From Sipunculus nudus (lineage: Eukaryota > Annelida > Sipuncula > Golfingiida > Sipunculidae), in the NCBI GenBank assembly GCA_026874595.1, contig CM049314.1, forward strand, positions 35,447,229-35,511,228: 64,000 nt of DNA, given 5' to 3'. Both the position numbers and the translations under genes were made by a program. Each line of letters starts with the position of its first letter. The stretch's first letter is position 1. Under the pieces are notes generated by a model. The model was given only the letters and a program-made list of their open reading frames with translations. It did not search any database and was not told the DNA's origin. Positions 46,736 to 58,200 of the stretch are shown piece after piece.

Positions 46736-49539
46736 CAACTTCCTCTGTGTATCAGCACACTTTCATTGGAACCAGCGAAGTGACGTCACTACTGTGACTG
46801 GTATTATACATACTACATGTGTCGCTACATGCAAAGTCGCCGTGTTCAAACATGCATATAATCGATCCTTGCGTGGTTTATGTTTTTTCCCTGAAAGATG
46901 AGACCGTGGTATCCCCTTGGAGAAATAATGTAAATGTCTCAGGAATAAGGTGGAATTATGGGATATGACCCCCTAACGACAGACTTTTAATGATTCCCGA
47001 CAGAGGAAGACGAGAAAAAAGGACAATTTCCAGGCGTATCTACAACGTTTAGCGCGACAGTGGTTGAGGGGCACAGTTCAAATATATATAAACATCGCTT
47101 CCCTCTATGGGACCTATATATAGTTTTCAGTTTTCATGATCTTGCAAAGCAATGCAATAAATGTTATAAAGGATTGCAGTGGACATTTGCGCAAAAAGCT
47201 GGCCTATAAGTATAACGAAGGTTTTCAAAGCAAAAATGCATATATTCGGTTCCACAACCCCTGTCAAAATGTGTTTTTACTATAATGTTTGTTACATTAA
47301 CTTTAGCATAGTTTTTTAGGTCCAGCTTAAGAACAAAAAATATTTCTAGAAGCATAGTAACAGTTCCCCTTATAAGATTAACTATGTAAACATTTGTGTA
47401 TTGTAATTCGACATTTCACTGACACATTAACTGCACGACTTAACAAAGAGTTATTTGGCCACACGTCACAATCGTAATTACAATTGTAGTTTCAAGTGAC
47501 ACTTAATACACGCAATTTTTGTATCAAAATGAAAGCAGCTAGGAGATGAGCCTAATAATGTTTTGTTGCTCTATCAAGAAAAATCCCCAAAATCACCAAA
47601 AGTAAATTTATGTCTTTCTTACTTACTTGACTCCTGAATAAACGCCATGCTACCTTTCCTGGGCATAGCTGAATTGCCAACAACAGAAATGGAAAGAAAT
47701 ATAAAAAAATGCCGCAATGTTATGAACAGAAAAGATGATTCCGATATAGACTTGAACAAACTAATATTGAAGAGAGAGGAGTCTTGTTATAAATACTTGT
47801 GATGGTTGTGATTTCATAGTGGTCGTCATGTTAGATTTTATTGTACTTAAGTTCAAATCAGGGAACGTCATAATAGCTTAAGGCAATTGTATACATTTTA
47901 CGTGTGTATATTCTTATTTAATTGAAAAAAATATGTTGATAAAATACAGGTCTATCATCCTGGCCAGTATTTTAAGACAATATCTACATCGAGTGAGAGT
48001 TCCTCTGCCATCAATTTCGTTTAGAAAAAGAAAGAAGAAAAAGTGTGAAGTGAAACGTGCCGCTATTTTTATGACATACCCGGTATATACAAAAACTCGA
48101 AACCCCATATAGCAGTGTTTCACACGGCGTGTTTACTGGGTTTCGTCACCAGGGGGTTGGCACAGGGCAACAAATTTTCAGACGGACAAAAGCTTTGGAG
48201 GTCGGTCCTTTATCCCATCTGAATATTTGTTGGCGCTGTGCGAATCGCCTGATGGTGTAAACCAGTAAACACTGAGCTAAGTGGAAGGAATTTTAAAGAG
48301 TGAATGCACAGTAAAAAAATGTATCTTGTTCTTACCTTGATTATATTATTATTATTGTTTTTATTGTTATTATTATCATTATTTTAATATATATCTTAAA
48401 TAAATACCTCCGACAGGGGTGTTATATTTTATCTTTGATTAAGTTATTGTCTAAGTGCAATTAACGCTAAATTTTCAGAAAAGATTTTGTTGAAATTTTT
48501 GTGGACGATAAATAACTCCCAAGGAATTATTCAAGAAATTTTGGTGATAATCTCAAGCAACAAAATTAATATGGCAGACACATACTTAAGGCCCGATTTG
48601 TTTTCGAGAAAAAGGTAATCAACCTGGATAGACCCTTTTCAACACACTAGTGACATTTGTTGGCATTAGTTAACAAGGACAGTTCGGGTCCGTTATATTA
48701 AAGAAAAAAAATTAATAGATATATCTGCAAAAATGAAAGCAACAAATTCTTGGCGCTTGTCCTGTTTGTTTCTGTTGCATGTCCGGTTTCATTTAAAAAA
48801 CAGGTAAAGTTGGCTCAAATGACCAGAAGCCAGCACGGGACTTTTACGTGCAGTGCGCATGCTCGTGCCTATTATGCTTCTACATTTCCAACCAAATTTT
48901 TCCTACCAATTTAATCACATGATGAATTTATTTACATATTCTCTCGAACGGTGTTATTAACACTGGCTATTGTTTGGGTGTTGTGTGCATTCTTGACGGT
49001 AGGAGGCGCATTAGAATAAAGGTCCCGAATCATGGAAAGCAGCGATGAGAACCAACACCACAGCGCAGGCGCTAAAAAGAGATAACACATGGATTAGATT
49101 CCCTCTACCGTGTTAGTGTCTTAACTCGTTTTATTTTTAACGATATTTACTCTTTTTAACACTCTACATCATGTCCAGTTCTCCCCATGGTTTGCCACAA
49201 TCGTACGAAATAATGTCACATAGCATTAGAAACGTATATACATGGTATAAAAATTACTAAAATTAAAAGGGTAATCCCCTCTCTGCCTGCATTTAGATCT
49301 TCATTGTGATTCTAAGTATAGTTATTCTTGCATCCCAATACATTGGATTAACGGTAAATACTATGGTATGATATAACTGAGGATGCTTGTTTACCCTGCT
49401 TGTTACAGAACAGCATATTATGTGGGGGAGGGGGTATAATGGTTCTTTTCGTTTATATTTTCATCCCTAGAAAACAAGGCCCATGGATCGAAAAAGTGAG
49501 GAACGATAAGTGTTTATATAATAATAACTCTCTGATCTC

Positions 49540-49642
49540 TTTCTCTCTCTTTCTGTCTCTCTCTCTCTCTATATATATATATCTTCAATTGAGTGGGCCA
49601 CTCTCTCTCTCTCTCTCTATAGATATATATATATATTTATAG

Positions 49643-49683
<41 letters not shown>
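49540..49683. repeat. TC and TA compound microsatellite before copy 2 exon 8
   Basis: A (TC)n run followed by interrupted (TA)n; it also occurs before copy 3 exon 8. Confidence 0.9.
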
Positions 49684-49687
<4 letters not shown>

Positions 49688-50044
49688 ACAGAGTGGGCCA
49701 CTCCAAAATGTAATGATTTGCCCTTGTGCATTGGATGCAATCCGCCCTTAACCACTACAGCTGATTTTGTTTTGTGGATTCTAGTTCAGTTTGGGACGCC
49801 CACGTTCACGGCCTCTGGTATCCTCGGGATGCTGTGCGGGACCTTCGTGAGTACGCTAGAGAGTATCGGTGATTAATACACGTGTGCCCGCCTGGCTGGT
49901 GCACCCAGACCTTCTAGGTACGCCATGAATAGAGGTATAAACATTTGTGATATATAACGTTTTATTTTTAATATTTATGTTGTTGTAATTAGGTGCTTCC
50001 ATTTTTTATTGGTAGCTTAACTTAGTATACATATATACATCTGC

Positions 50045-50247
50045 AGAAGTTCATCCCTGTTCATCTAATTGCGTGAGAGGGCAGGATCACACGCATTCTC
50101 TCATTTTACATCATTAAACAGGCCCGGCACTACTGGACCTATGGGCCCTAGGTTTGAAATCGTCCAGGTTGCTGGGTCATACTACAGAGGCATCCCAAAA
50201 GGCGCACTCGTTTGTGAGTTGGGCCATTGGGCAACGCCTTCAGATAT

Positions 50248-50250
<3 letters not shown>
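50045..50250. repeat. Insertion specific to copy 2
   Basis: About 200 bases of less AT-rich sequence between exon 8 and a TA run, with no counterpart in copy 1 or copy 3. It contains GGCCCGGCACTACTGGACC. It lies where exons 9-11 should be and may mark the deletion event. Family not recognised. Confidence 0.35.
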
Positions 50251-50296
<46 letters not shown>

Positions 50297-50305
50297 ATAT
50301 ATATA
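50250..50305. repeat. TA microsatellite in copy 2
   Basis: TA run with one interruption. Confidence 0.9.
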
Positions 50306-51267
50306 ATTCACAACATAACTCGCACAATAATGAACAGAATCTTATGAAATGTTCAGGGCAGTTATGGAATGGGCAAATGAAGAATCGATTAGAGTTTGGA
50401 GTGGATCCTACACATCAACCGGATTCAGAAACGTCATCAAGGAATATTCACAAATGTAGTGTCACTTATGAACGAATAACCTGGTATTTTCGTCGGGGGC
50501 GTTGTCTGCCTGTTCCTGGATGATACCATTCACGGTGAGACTTTAGATTTCGTAGTTTCAGTTTAAATTTATATTTTGCACATAAATAACTGTGCTATTT
50601 TTGTGTTTGTTATTTTTTATATAACGTGTGTTATTTGTATTATTATAGATGCCACACATTTTGTCTAAAACCAGTAGGACAGTTTAGGTTAATTTATATT
50701 TCTAATGATCCGCTTTCTTTCAGATTCTATACTTTACATTTTGCTTCCCTACAGCTGTTTTATATATTTTTTTCCTATTTTAATAGTCGTTATAAAGTTT
50801 TATATAAGTCATAAGCATAAGAGAAGCAAGGGGTCATAAGGAAATTAATTTCATAGTATTAAGTTATCAGTTAAATCTTACAAAACAAAATATTTTTTAC
50901 CAATTTTTAACTGACTACACTAAAGCTAACTGTTTACGTGCTCAAATGCAAATACGAGTTTTAGCTTTTAAAAAAATAATCATTAATACAGGTTAGTATT
51001 CGTTCATACAATTTGACTCCATACACTATTAAATCAATTGCCGAAAAAGGCTTTAAAGTCATCATTATCATGCATTTTTCATTCATTTCAGACCCTGATC
51101 GTTCAGTAAAGGTTACACGGCCATCAGAGTCACCCATCAGTGATCAATTGCTTACCTACGAGTTTCCTTTTGGCATGAAATTAATAAGGAAACTTGGATT
51201 TTTAAAGTACATCCCGTGCTCTCCAACATTTACAGGATTTAGGATTCGTCCTTTATTACGCAAGTGA

Positions 51268-52274
51268 CGAATCATTTCTTGAACAAGGAATTAAGATAGA
51301 CGAATTCACCCCTCTTGTACAAGGACTATCATCTGACATCCGTGCGTTTGTTGAACCATTTGCTTCAAACATTTTTTCCCAAAACTATTTATTGAGAACA
51401 CTACGATAATTCTAAGTATACAATAATCTTAATCAGTTAACAAATACAGTGCTGTCCAACAATATCACCGATTGTTTCCAGATATACTTCTATGTCACAT
51501 AATTATACGTTTTGTTGTTTTAATCAAAAGTTTACTCAATGGAGATAGAATTTCATGGAGAATCAACTTCGAATGTGATGCCCGTCCTCGCACCTGGGTG
51601 TGAAAGCTCTTTGATACAGAAAGTCTGCCTTTAATTGTCAGTAATAGGAACGAATCAAACATATTTATCTACAGGGATTTTTTTACACGCAGGGATTAAC
51701 AAAAGCAATCCTATGATGTTTGTCTGGATTATATAAATAAGGTACATGCGTTATGTCAGCCCAGAACAAAAAAAAAAATCCAAATAATTTCACCATACCA
51801 GTCCTCAGGGTAATTTGTGTTATTCTAGATATAGGGGAATCGCGTCCCTTCCTGCCCTTCCTTCAATACGCCCCTGTAGTCTACTAGGCGTACTTGATAT
51901 CCACCCTTTAGAGTGGCGTTAACGACTAATCATATTAAAATGGACGGTTTTCCAATATCAAAGTAATAAATATGTAAAGTATGGCTGATTCATCAGCACA
52001 TGAGTAGAATATAACGGATTAACAACAGATGCAGTTTTAAAATATACTATAAGTGGATATTTATCGATTAGTGTATATGTTAAACCCTCTAGCATGAGGA
52101 GGGTCAGTGTATGCTTGTGGGTTCCCTGAAGCATCGCAGGTCTCTGTAATTTCTGGCTTTGACAGTTGAATCTTCTATATCCGGGAGAAGTATGCAGAGA
52201 ATTATTTTTATTACGTGCTAACGAAATAAAAAGAGAACGAAATAACTATCTAGTGCGCACGTGATACTAAAAGT
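51268..52274. other. Spacer between SLC23 copy 2 and duplicated unit B
   Basis: No exon recognised. Homology to the flank of unit A begins only at about 52275. Confidence 0.4.
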
Positions 52275-55200
52275 TGATGAAAGCATTTTGCTTATATAAA
52301 ATTTTGTTCGCTGTAACTATCTTATTTTATTCTTTTTGTTGTTCATCAAATGTCAAGGGTAGTGTCATGTATTTCCACGTAAAAAATTTAAAACCCACGA
52401 ATTCTAGATGGGTCATTGCTGGTACTATATTTTTCCATCGGTTTGTCGATTGGCTGGATGATTTGTCTGTTAGCGACTTCACGCAAATATTATCAATGAA
52501 TTAGACGAACTTGTGTTTTCGGTTAAATAACATTAAAAAAAGCATCTAATTTTGTAGGAAATCTGGAACACCATTATGTTTGAATTTATTCGAAGGATTA
52601 ATTACCGTTGTCATATCAGTCAATTTCTAACTTCTACATGAACTTAGGGCAGTATTTGTTCAGCAACTGACCAGGTAAACCCATACTACTAACAGGTGAC
52701 ACAGTGCACGGCATACGAAAGCTTGAAAACATCCAATGTTTCTTGATACATTCGGTGCGTCCAAAAGAGATCAAGAGACTAAGAGGCTCTCCTACAGAAG
52801 ATTTGGTGATTTTGGGAGGCCCGTGGTGAATTTAGAGGGCCCCTTGAGCCGTAAAAAAGCTCATTTCGTCTATTTATTTTCCAAGTTACTCGTAAATCTC
52901 TAGCAATAACATTGTTTTATTAACCACAGTTTATTTTTTTCTATAAATATACGAGAAGCTAACATAATCACAGTCACCATGGAGGGAAGGAGTAATGTAA
53001 ACGTCATTTAAAACGTATCTCTCAAAAACAAAAGAAACGATGCCAGTCCATTTGTAATATGCTGCGTGCAGTTTTACTTTACAAGTATTATTTAAGCTAG
53101 CTTGGCATGATGTCCATTGCTCTATTGTCCTTAAGTTTCGAGCTCTTTTTTACCGGTCTCCCAGTTTTCATAGTTATATCGCTGGTTTCGCTTTGAACTG
53201 AGCATTCGACTTTGTGGTATACCTCATTTTCCTGTTTTTTATTATAATGTCGCACAATGCTGTGCCAATTCCGCTGAAAAAGGGCCAATGAATTCACTTG
53301 TGTATATGTAGAATCGGCTTACCGTATATATAGGACGTTAAAAAAAACCTTCTCTGTCTCTCATGTTAAATAAATAAAAGAAATATTGTTGACATATATG
53401 CCGAATTTTCGTACCTAAACTATTAATAATCAACCTCTATTTCCAAAATCTAAAAATAGTTCAAATCATAATCAACACCTGTATAAATTACTCTTTAATC
53501 ACATGAGTATATGTAAAAGGCCCAACATGGGTACAAAGTATAAATAAAAGTGATATTGGGGTTTCAAAGTCCTGTAACACAGCATTGTACAGGGATATTC
53601 AGCTTAAATGCAAATGACCCTACCAATGGGGATATCTAAGCGTGGAAGCACATAAATAAAATAAGACCATAGCTTATTAAACTAATGGACAGAACTAAGT
53701 CCCATACCAATGTAGAAACCATATAATAATAATATATTTCAGTGAAGCATTCGTTTACATTGTCGTCCTGAAAGATATCTAAGCATCAAACGCATTCCTC
53801 TGTGCGGGATGCAAAATAAAATTATTTATTAATATGTCTGTAAGATTCAAGCCAACGAAATCCAAACCTGAAATATACAAAAAAATATATATAAAACATT
53901 TTTACACTATCAAAAACAATGAAATTTATGTGACGATAAAATTTTAGGAAAATCATAAAAACCATAAACCTTGCTAATATTTTGCGATAAGTGTTCATGA
54001 AACTATTGTGTATTATCCGTAGTGTACACAACATAAACACTGCCTTTTAATGCGTGTCTTTGTTGTTATGATATTAATCAGGCCAATAAGTAAACTGTCC
54101 ATAAGGGGAAGGAGTGCCATTCCTAGCGAGTAACTATAGCTGGTCTTTAAACACCAGGAATACCAGTAAATTTCTTATTTAAATTATAAACTCATAAACA
54201 TGGCCTTGTTAAATAAGAACATGTGAGGGAAATAGTCCAAAAAAACACTTACAGAAGCCCCCAAAACGTAGGGCAACCGTTCAATATCTGCTGCCGATAA
54301 CTCTCCCACCAAATGACAGACATAACATAATCCCTCCCTGAATAACACATAATCTTAAGCAAGTTATAATCTTAAACATATTATGAAATATTTAATTCAA
54401 CCCAAACAAAAATAATGTTGTCTCAATATTCAAAACAAAGTAATATACATTTTACATGTATTATACAATAAAAAGAAATGAACTAATATTTATAAGGATT
54501 TACTTGACACGTGCATTTTCCTAATTTTCCTAAAATTGATCAATAGTAGTATCATAATAAGGAAAAGAGCAAATTATTTTATTATTATATAATCTAATAG
54601 CTTTAGGCACAAATAAATTCGAGTTTGTTCTGCATCTCAGACACCGCAGCCTGATCTGAACAAGACAATATAATCACTGAGCAGACTTCAATCATTCTTT
54701 TCATTATTAGATAATAAACTTGTTGACAAAATTATCCCTAAACTAGTTGACGGAAATATGTCGAAACTTTAAAAAAAGTATAATATTACCCTTAAATATG
54801 TGAGAGGAATAAAAAGTACTTTTTTTCCAGAACCGATTAAAAACACGAGAGGGGACATGTTCCCCCGAATCAACGCTTCGGTTAATATGCTTAGTTCTAT
54901 GCAGTCCGTAAACAACCTTACCGGAAATAATACGCAGAAATAAATCTTTAAAACAAAACAATTTAAAAACCGTTTATGACTCGATTAATGCACAACAACC
55001 CTTGAATATATTTTATACGTATTATGCATTTAAAGTTATATTTATACCAAAGCTATTTTTTTTTTCATTAAGATCATGAGACCAATCTTAAATAACACAG
55101 ACACCCTAATACATATGTAACACATATGGAACCCACATGATTACAGATTATAGGTAGCCCACATGACCACGAGTGTATAAAGTACAAAATATAATAAAAC

Positions 55201-55276
55201 TGAATGTACTTAGTACACCAAAAACGCCTTCTGTGTCGCATCACATAGACAACAGTTTATAATAACGGACGAGAAA
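52275..55276. repeat. Segmental duplication, unit B upstream flank
   Basis: Collinear with 41572-44798 and continuing into the copy 3 gene. It contains the second copy of the LINE tail at about 54.54-54.70 kb on the minus strand. Distances between equivalent points are 10.47-10.70 kb, giving the duplication period. Confidence 0.85.
54540..54700 (-). pseudogene. LINE ORF2 C-terminal tail fragment (unit B)
   Basis: Duplicate of the fragment at about 44.1-44.3 kb, with small deletions. Confidence 0.45.
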
Positions 55277-58200
55277 ATGGTAGAAAGAAATGGCCATGAG
55301 GTTATCCCAATAATGACGATGGAGACGGAAGAAAAAGCTAAAGAAGGTGATAAAGAAGTTACAAAGACCATCGACTCCCCGGACGAGATGCTGTACACAA
55401 TCGATGAGATCCCTCCCTTGTATACGTCTATCATGTTAGGGCTCCAGGTAGAACTCGTGTGTACAGTCAATATACAATATACAATTTTATATATTAATTT
55501 CAATTTACCTCCGGATGGTATTTTGTTTGTATGAAAGGTCAGGGTACAACAGACGGAACATTATTATTTTGAAGGTATTCTGAATCACCATAATTTTCTT
55601 TTAATATAAAGGACCATATAGTAAGCTGGAACAATTATATTATCCAGGCCAAGAGGCATGGCCAATGGTCTTGTATTAGGGTGTCGCTTTGTTGTAGAAC
55701 TGAACTGTGATTTCTGATACAAGTCCCTGATTTCATTTTTTTTTTTTCATTTGACTCATCAACATAAATTTGTTTACAGTTAGCCAAGAGAAAAATGTCA
55801 TAATGCACAGAAAGTACTTGCTAATATCCGGTTATTCCTTTTTAAAAAAGTTCAGTGAATGTAAATTTTCTGTTGCAAACCGTGTTACCCTCAGATTTAG
55901 AAATAAAACAATCCTTTGGTATAAAAGGCTCTCTTTGGTAAATTTACCAGCCTGTTTGAATATTATAAAAGCAAACGGGAAAATGTCTACAAATCATGCT
56001 TATTAATTTCAACTATTTATATGGGCAACTGAAATGATTTTCGAAACACCACCATCAAAATAAAACTTTACAGGAACCTTTTGCATTTTCTCGCAAACAC
56101 TTTCCAAATGTAAATATTATTTCGTTCCTTTTTAATTCCTTTTCAAGAATTTTATAAAAAATGACATATATCTATATGTATCAAAGACGTACCACGGCTT
56201 TTCTTATGAACACATCATAGTGTTATCTTTTTTGCCAGCATTTCTTACTCGTGTTCTTGGCACAAGTGGCAGGTGCAACAATAGTTGGTGACATCGTGGG
56301 TATGGGAGACGACGTCTTGTCACGTGGTCAACTTATAAGTACTCTGCTCATTGTCAGTTCATTATCAACACTTTTACAATCTACCTTGGGAAACAGGTAC
56401 GATAGTTGCAATTTTTTTTCGTAATATTTAGAAAGTAAAAAAAAAATAATAAAGTTGTAAAATAAGATGTTGCAGAAGAATGAATACTGCTGTGCAATTT
56501 CATACATTAAGCATCCTGGTTGAATTTAAAATGAAGTTTCAATCTTCCAATTTTTCCAAAGTTGCTTAAGTGTCAAAGTTATTTTATTTTTGTTTTGTTT
56601 GTCTTGCCAAAATTGACTTACATAAGTGCTGAAATTGAACCTGGTCTGGTACATGTACTTTTATGTATTATCACAACTGAAAACTTATTCAAGAATTATA
56701 ATAGCGGACTAAAATATTAATGAAAATAATTCAGATACCAGTCCTGATTTCAACTTTTCAATATTTTGCTATTGTCATTTCATATAAGTAAATAATGCAA
56801 AATTGGTGAAAATTCAATATATGCAGACTACCAATTATCCAAGGCTCTACCCCGTCTTATATTATGCCACTTGTCGCCATTTCATCTCTTCCCAAATGGA
56901 ATTGCAAAGGTACAAAATCACATTTGTCTCTATCTTTCTTAAGTTCAATATACAGATAAATCATGTACACGAACAGATTTTTAAACTTTGATATAAAAAT
57001 GGTTAATTTTGGAAGGTATTTGTACTTGTGTTATTTGGAAATCTCGTTCAAATGAATTGAAGACCAATCATAAGCTGACGACGGGTTACAGTGCGTCTGA
57101 TGTTAAGGACTAACCCTTTCACATGTTCTTCATTTTAATGGGGTATTTTGTTGTTCTCATATGTGCATTTTAGGGATACGTACTGTACTTTATGAAAGCT
57201 ATTTGCACATTGAATGACAAATTTTAGTACATATGAACTATGCTGCAGTAGAATCCATTGGCATGAATGATACAATAGCCAGGACCGTGGTTTTGCCGGG
57301 CAACTTCACAGAAGGCAACACTACCTACAGCAATTCCGATGGGACTGGCTGTGACACAGCAGCACTTTGGAAAATGAAACTTAATGAGGTAATTTTGGCG
57401 ATGCGAACAAGTGAATCATATTCTTGTTTGAAACTCTTATTTTTTTAAAGACAGCAATAAGAGGTATAAGCTCTTATTATTCAAAGTGGCATATAATCGA
57501 TCCTTGCGTAGTTCATGTTTTTATCTGATAGATGGGGCTGTGGTAACCTCTTGGAGAAATAATGTAAACGTTTAAGAAATTAGGTGGAAATATGGGATAT
57601 GACCCCTTTATGAAAAACTTTAATACGAGAACAAGTGACCCATGGGTCATGCCGCTCAGCCGACAATATGCCTTGCACAGGCAAGTAATAAAGATAATGT
57701 AGGTGACCGGCTTCTGTGGCTCAGTAGAAGAGCGCAGGACTCAATGCCGGGAGATCGTGAGTTCGAATCTCAGGCGAGGCGGTCAGATTTTACACAGTCG
57801 TCCCCCACCGAGGGTTGGCGCTCTGCAGGCTTAATGGGAAGGCCGTGCCAAACGGCCTTGTTTCACTTACAAACGAGCGCGCCTTTCCTGGGCTTCTCGA
57901 TGGTAATACCCTACAATGGGGATGATTACACACCCAGGGCCCACAGGTGCAGAGTGTAGTAGTCATCGGGCCTGGTTAACGCCAGGATATAAAATGAGAG
58001 GATTCGTGTGATACCGCCCTGTCACATAGATCGAAACCGGAATGGAATTCTGCAAATGTATATATATGCAGTTAAGAAAGCATTTAAAAAATGGAGGCGG
58101 TTACCTCCACCAAAAAAAAATTTAAAAAATATTATGTAGATGACATCATCGTTCATGCATATTAGCTTAAGTTCATCAAGACCTATAAGTACACTAAATT

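Larger units (their letters stand above)
44799..51267 (+). pseudogene. SLC23 copy 2, multiply disabled pseudogene
   Basis: Remnant exons align one-to-one with copy 3: exon 1 44799-44983, exon 2 45798-45931, exon 3 46350-46432, part of exon 5 about 47172-47215, exon 6 47950-48082, exon 7 48951-49111, exon 8 49785-49934, exon 12 about 50400-50532 and exon 13 51092-51267. Damage: a one-base deletion near the end of exon 1; a 24-base deletion and GT-to-GG donor change in exon 2; exon 4 gone, with a tRNA-like repeat in its place; exon 5 cut at its 5' side, with its donor lost; an AG-to-CG acceptor change and a 4-base insertion creating TAA in exon 7; TAC-to-TAA in the IGDYY motif of exon 8; exons 9-11 not found; and frame breaks in exon 12. 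Exons 3, 6 and 13 remain open, with 9 extra bases in exon 6. No transporter could be made. Confidence 0.93.
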
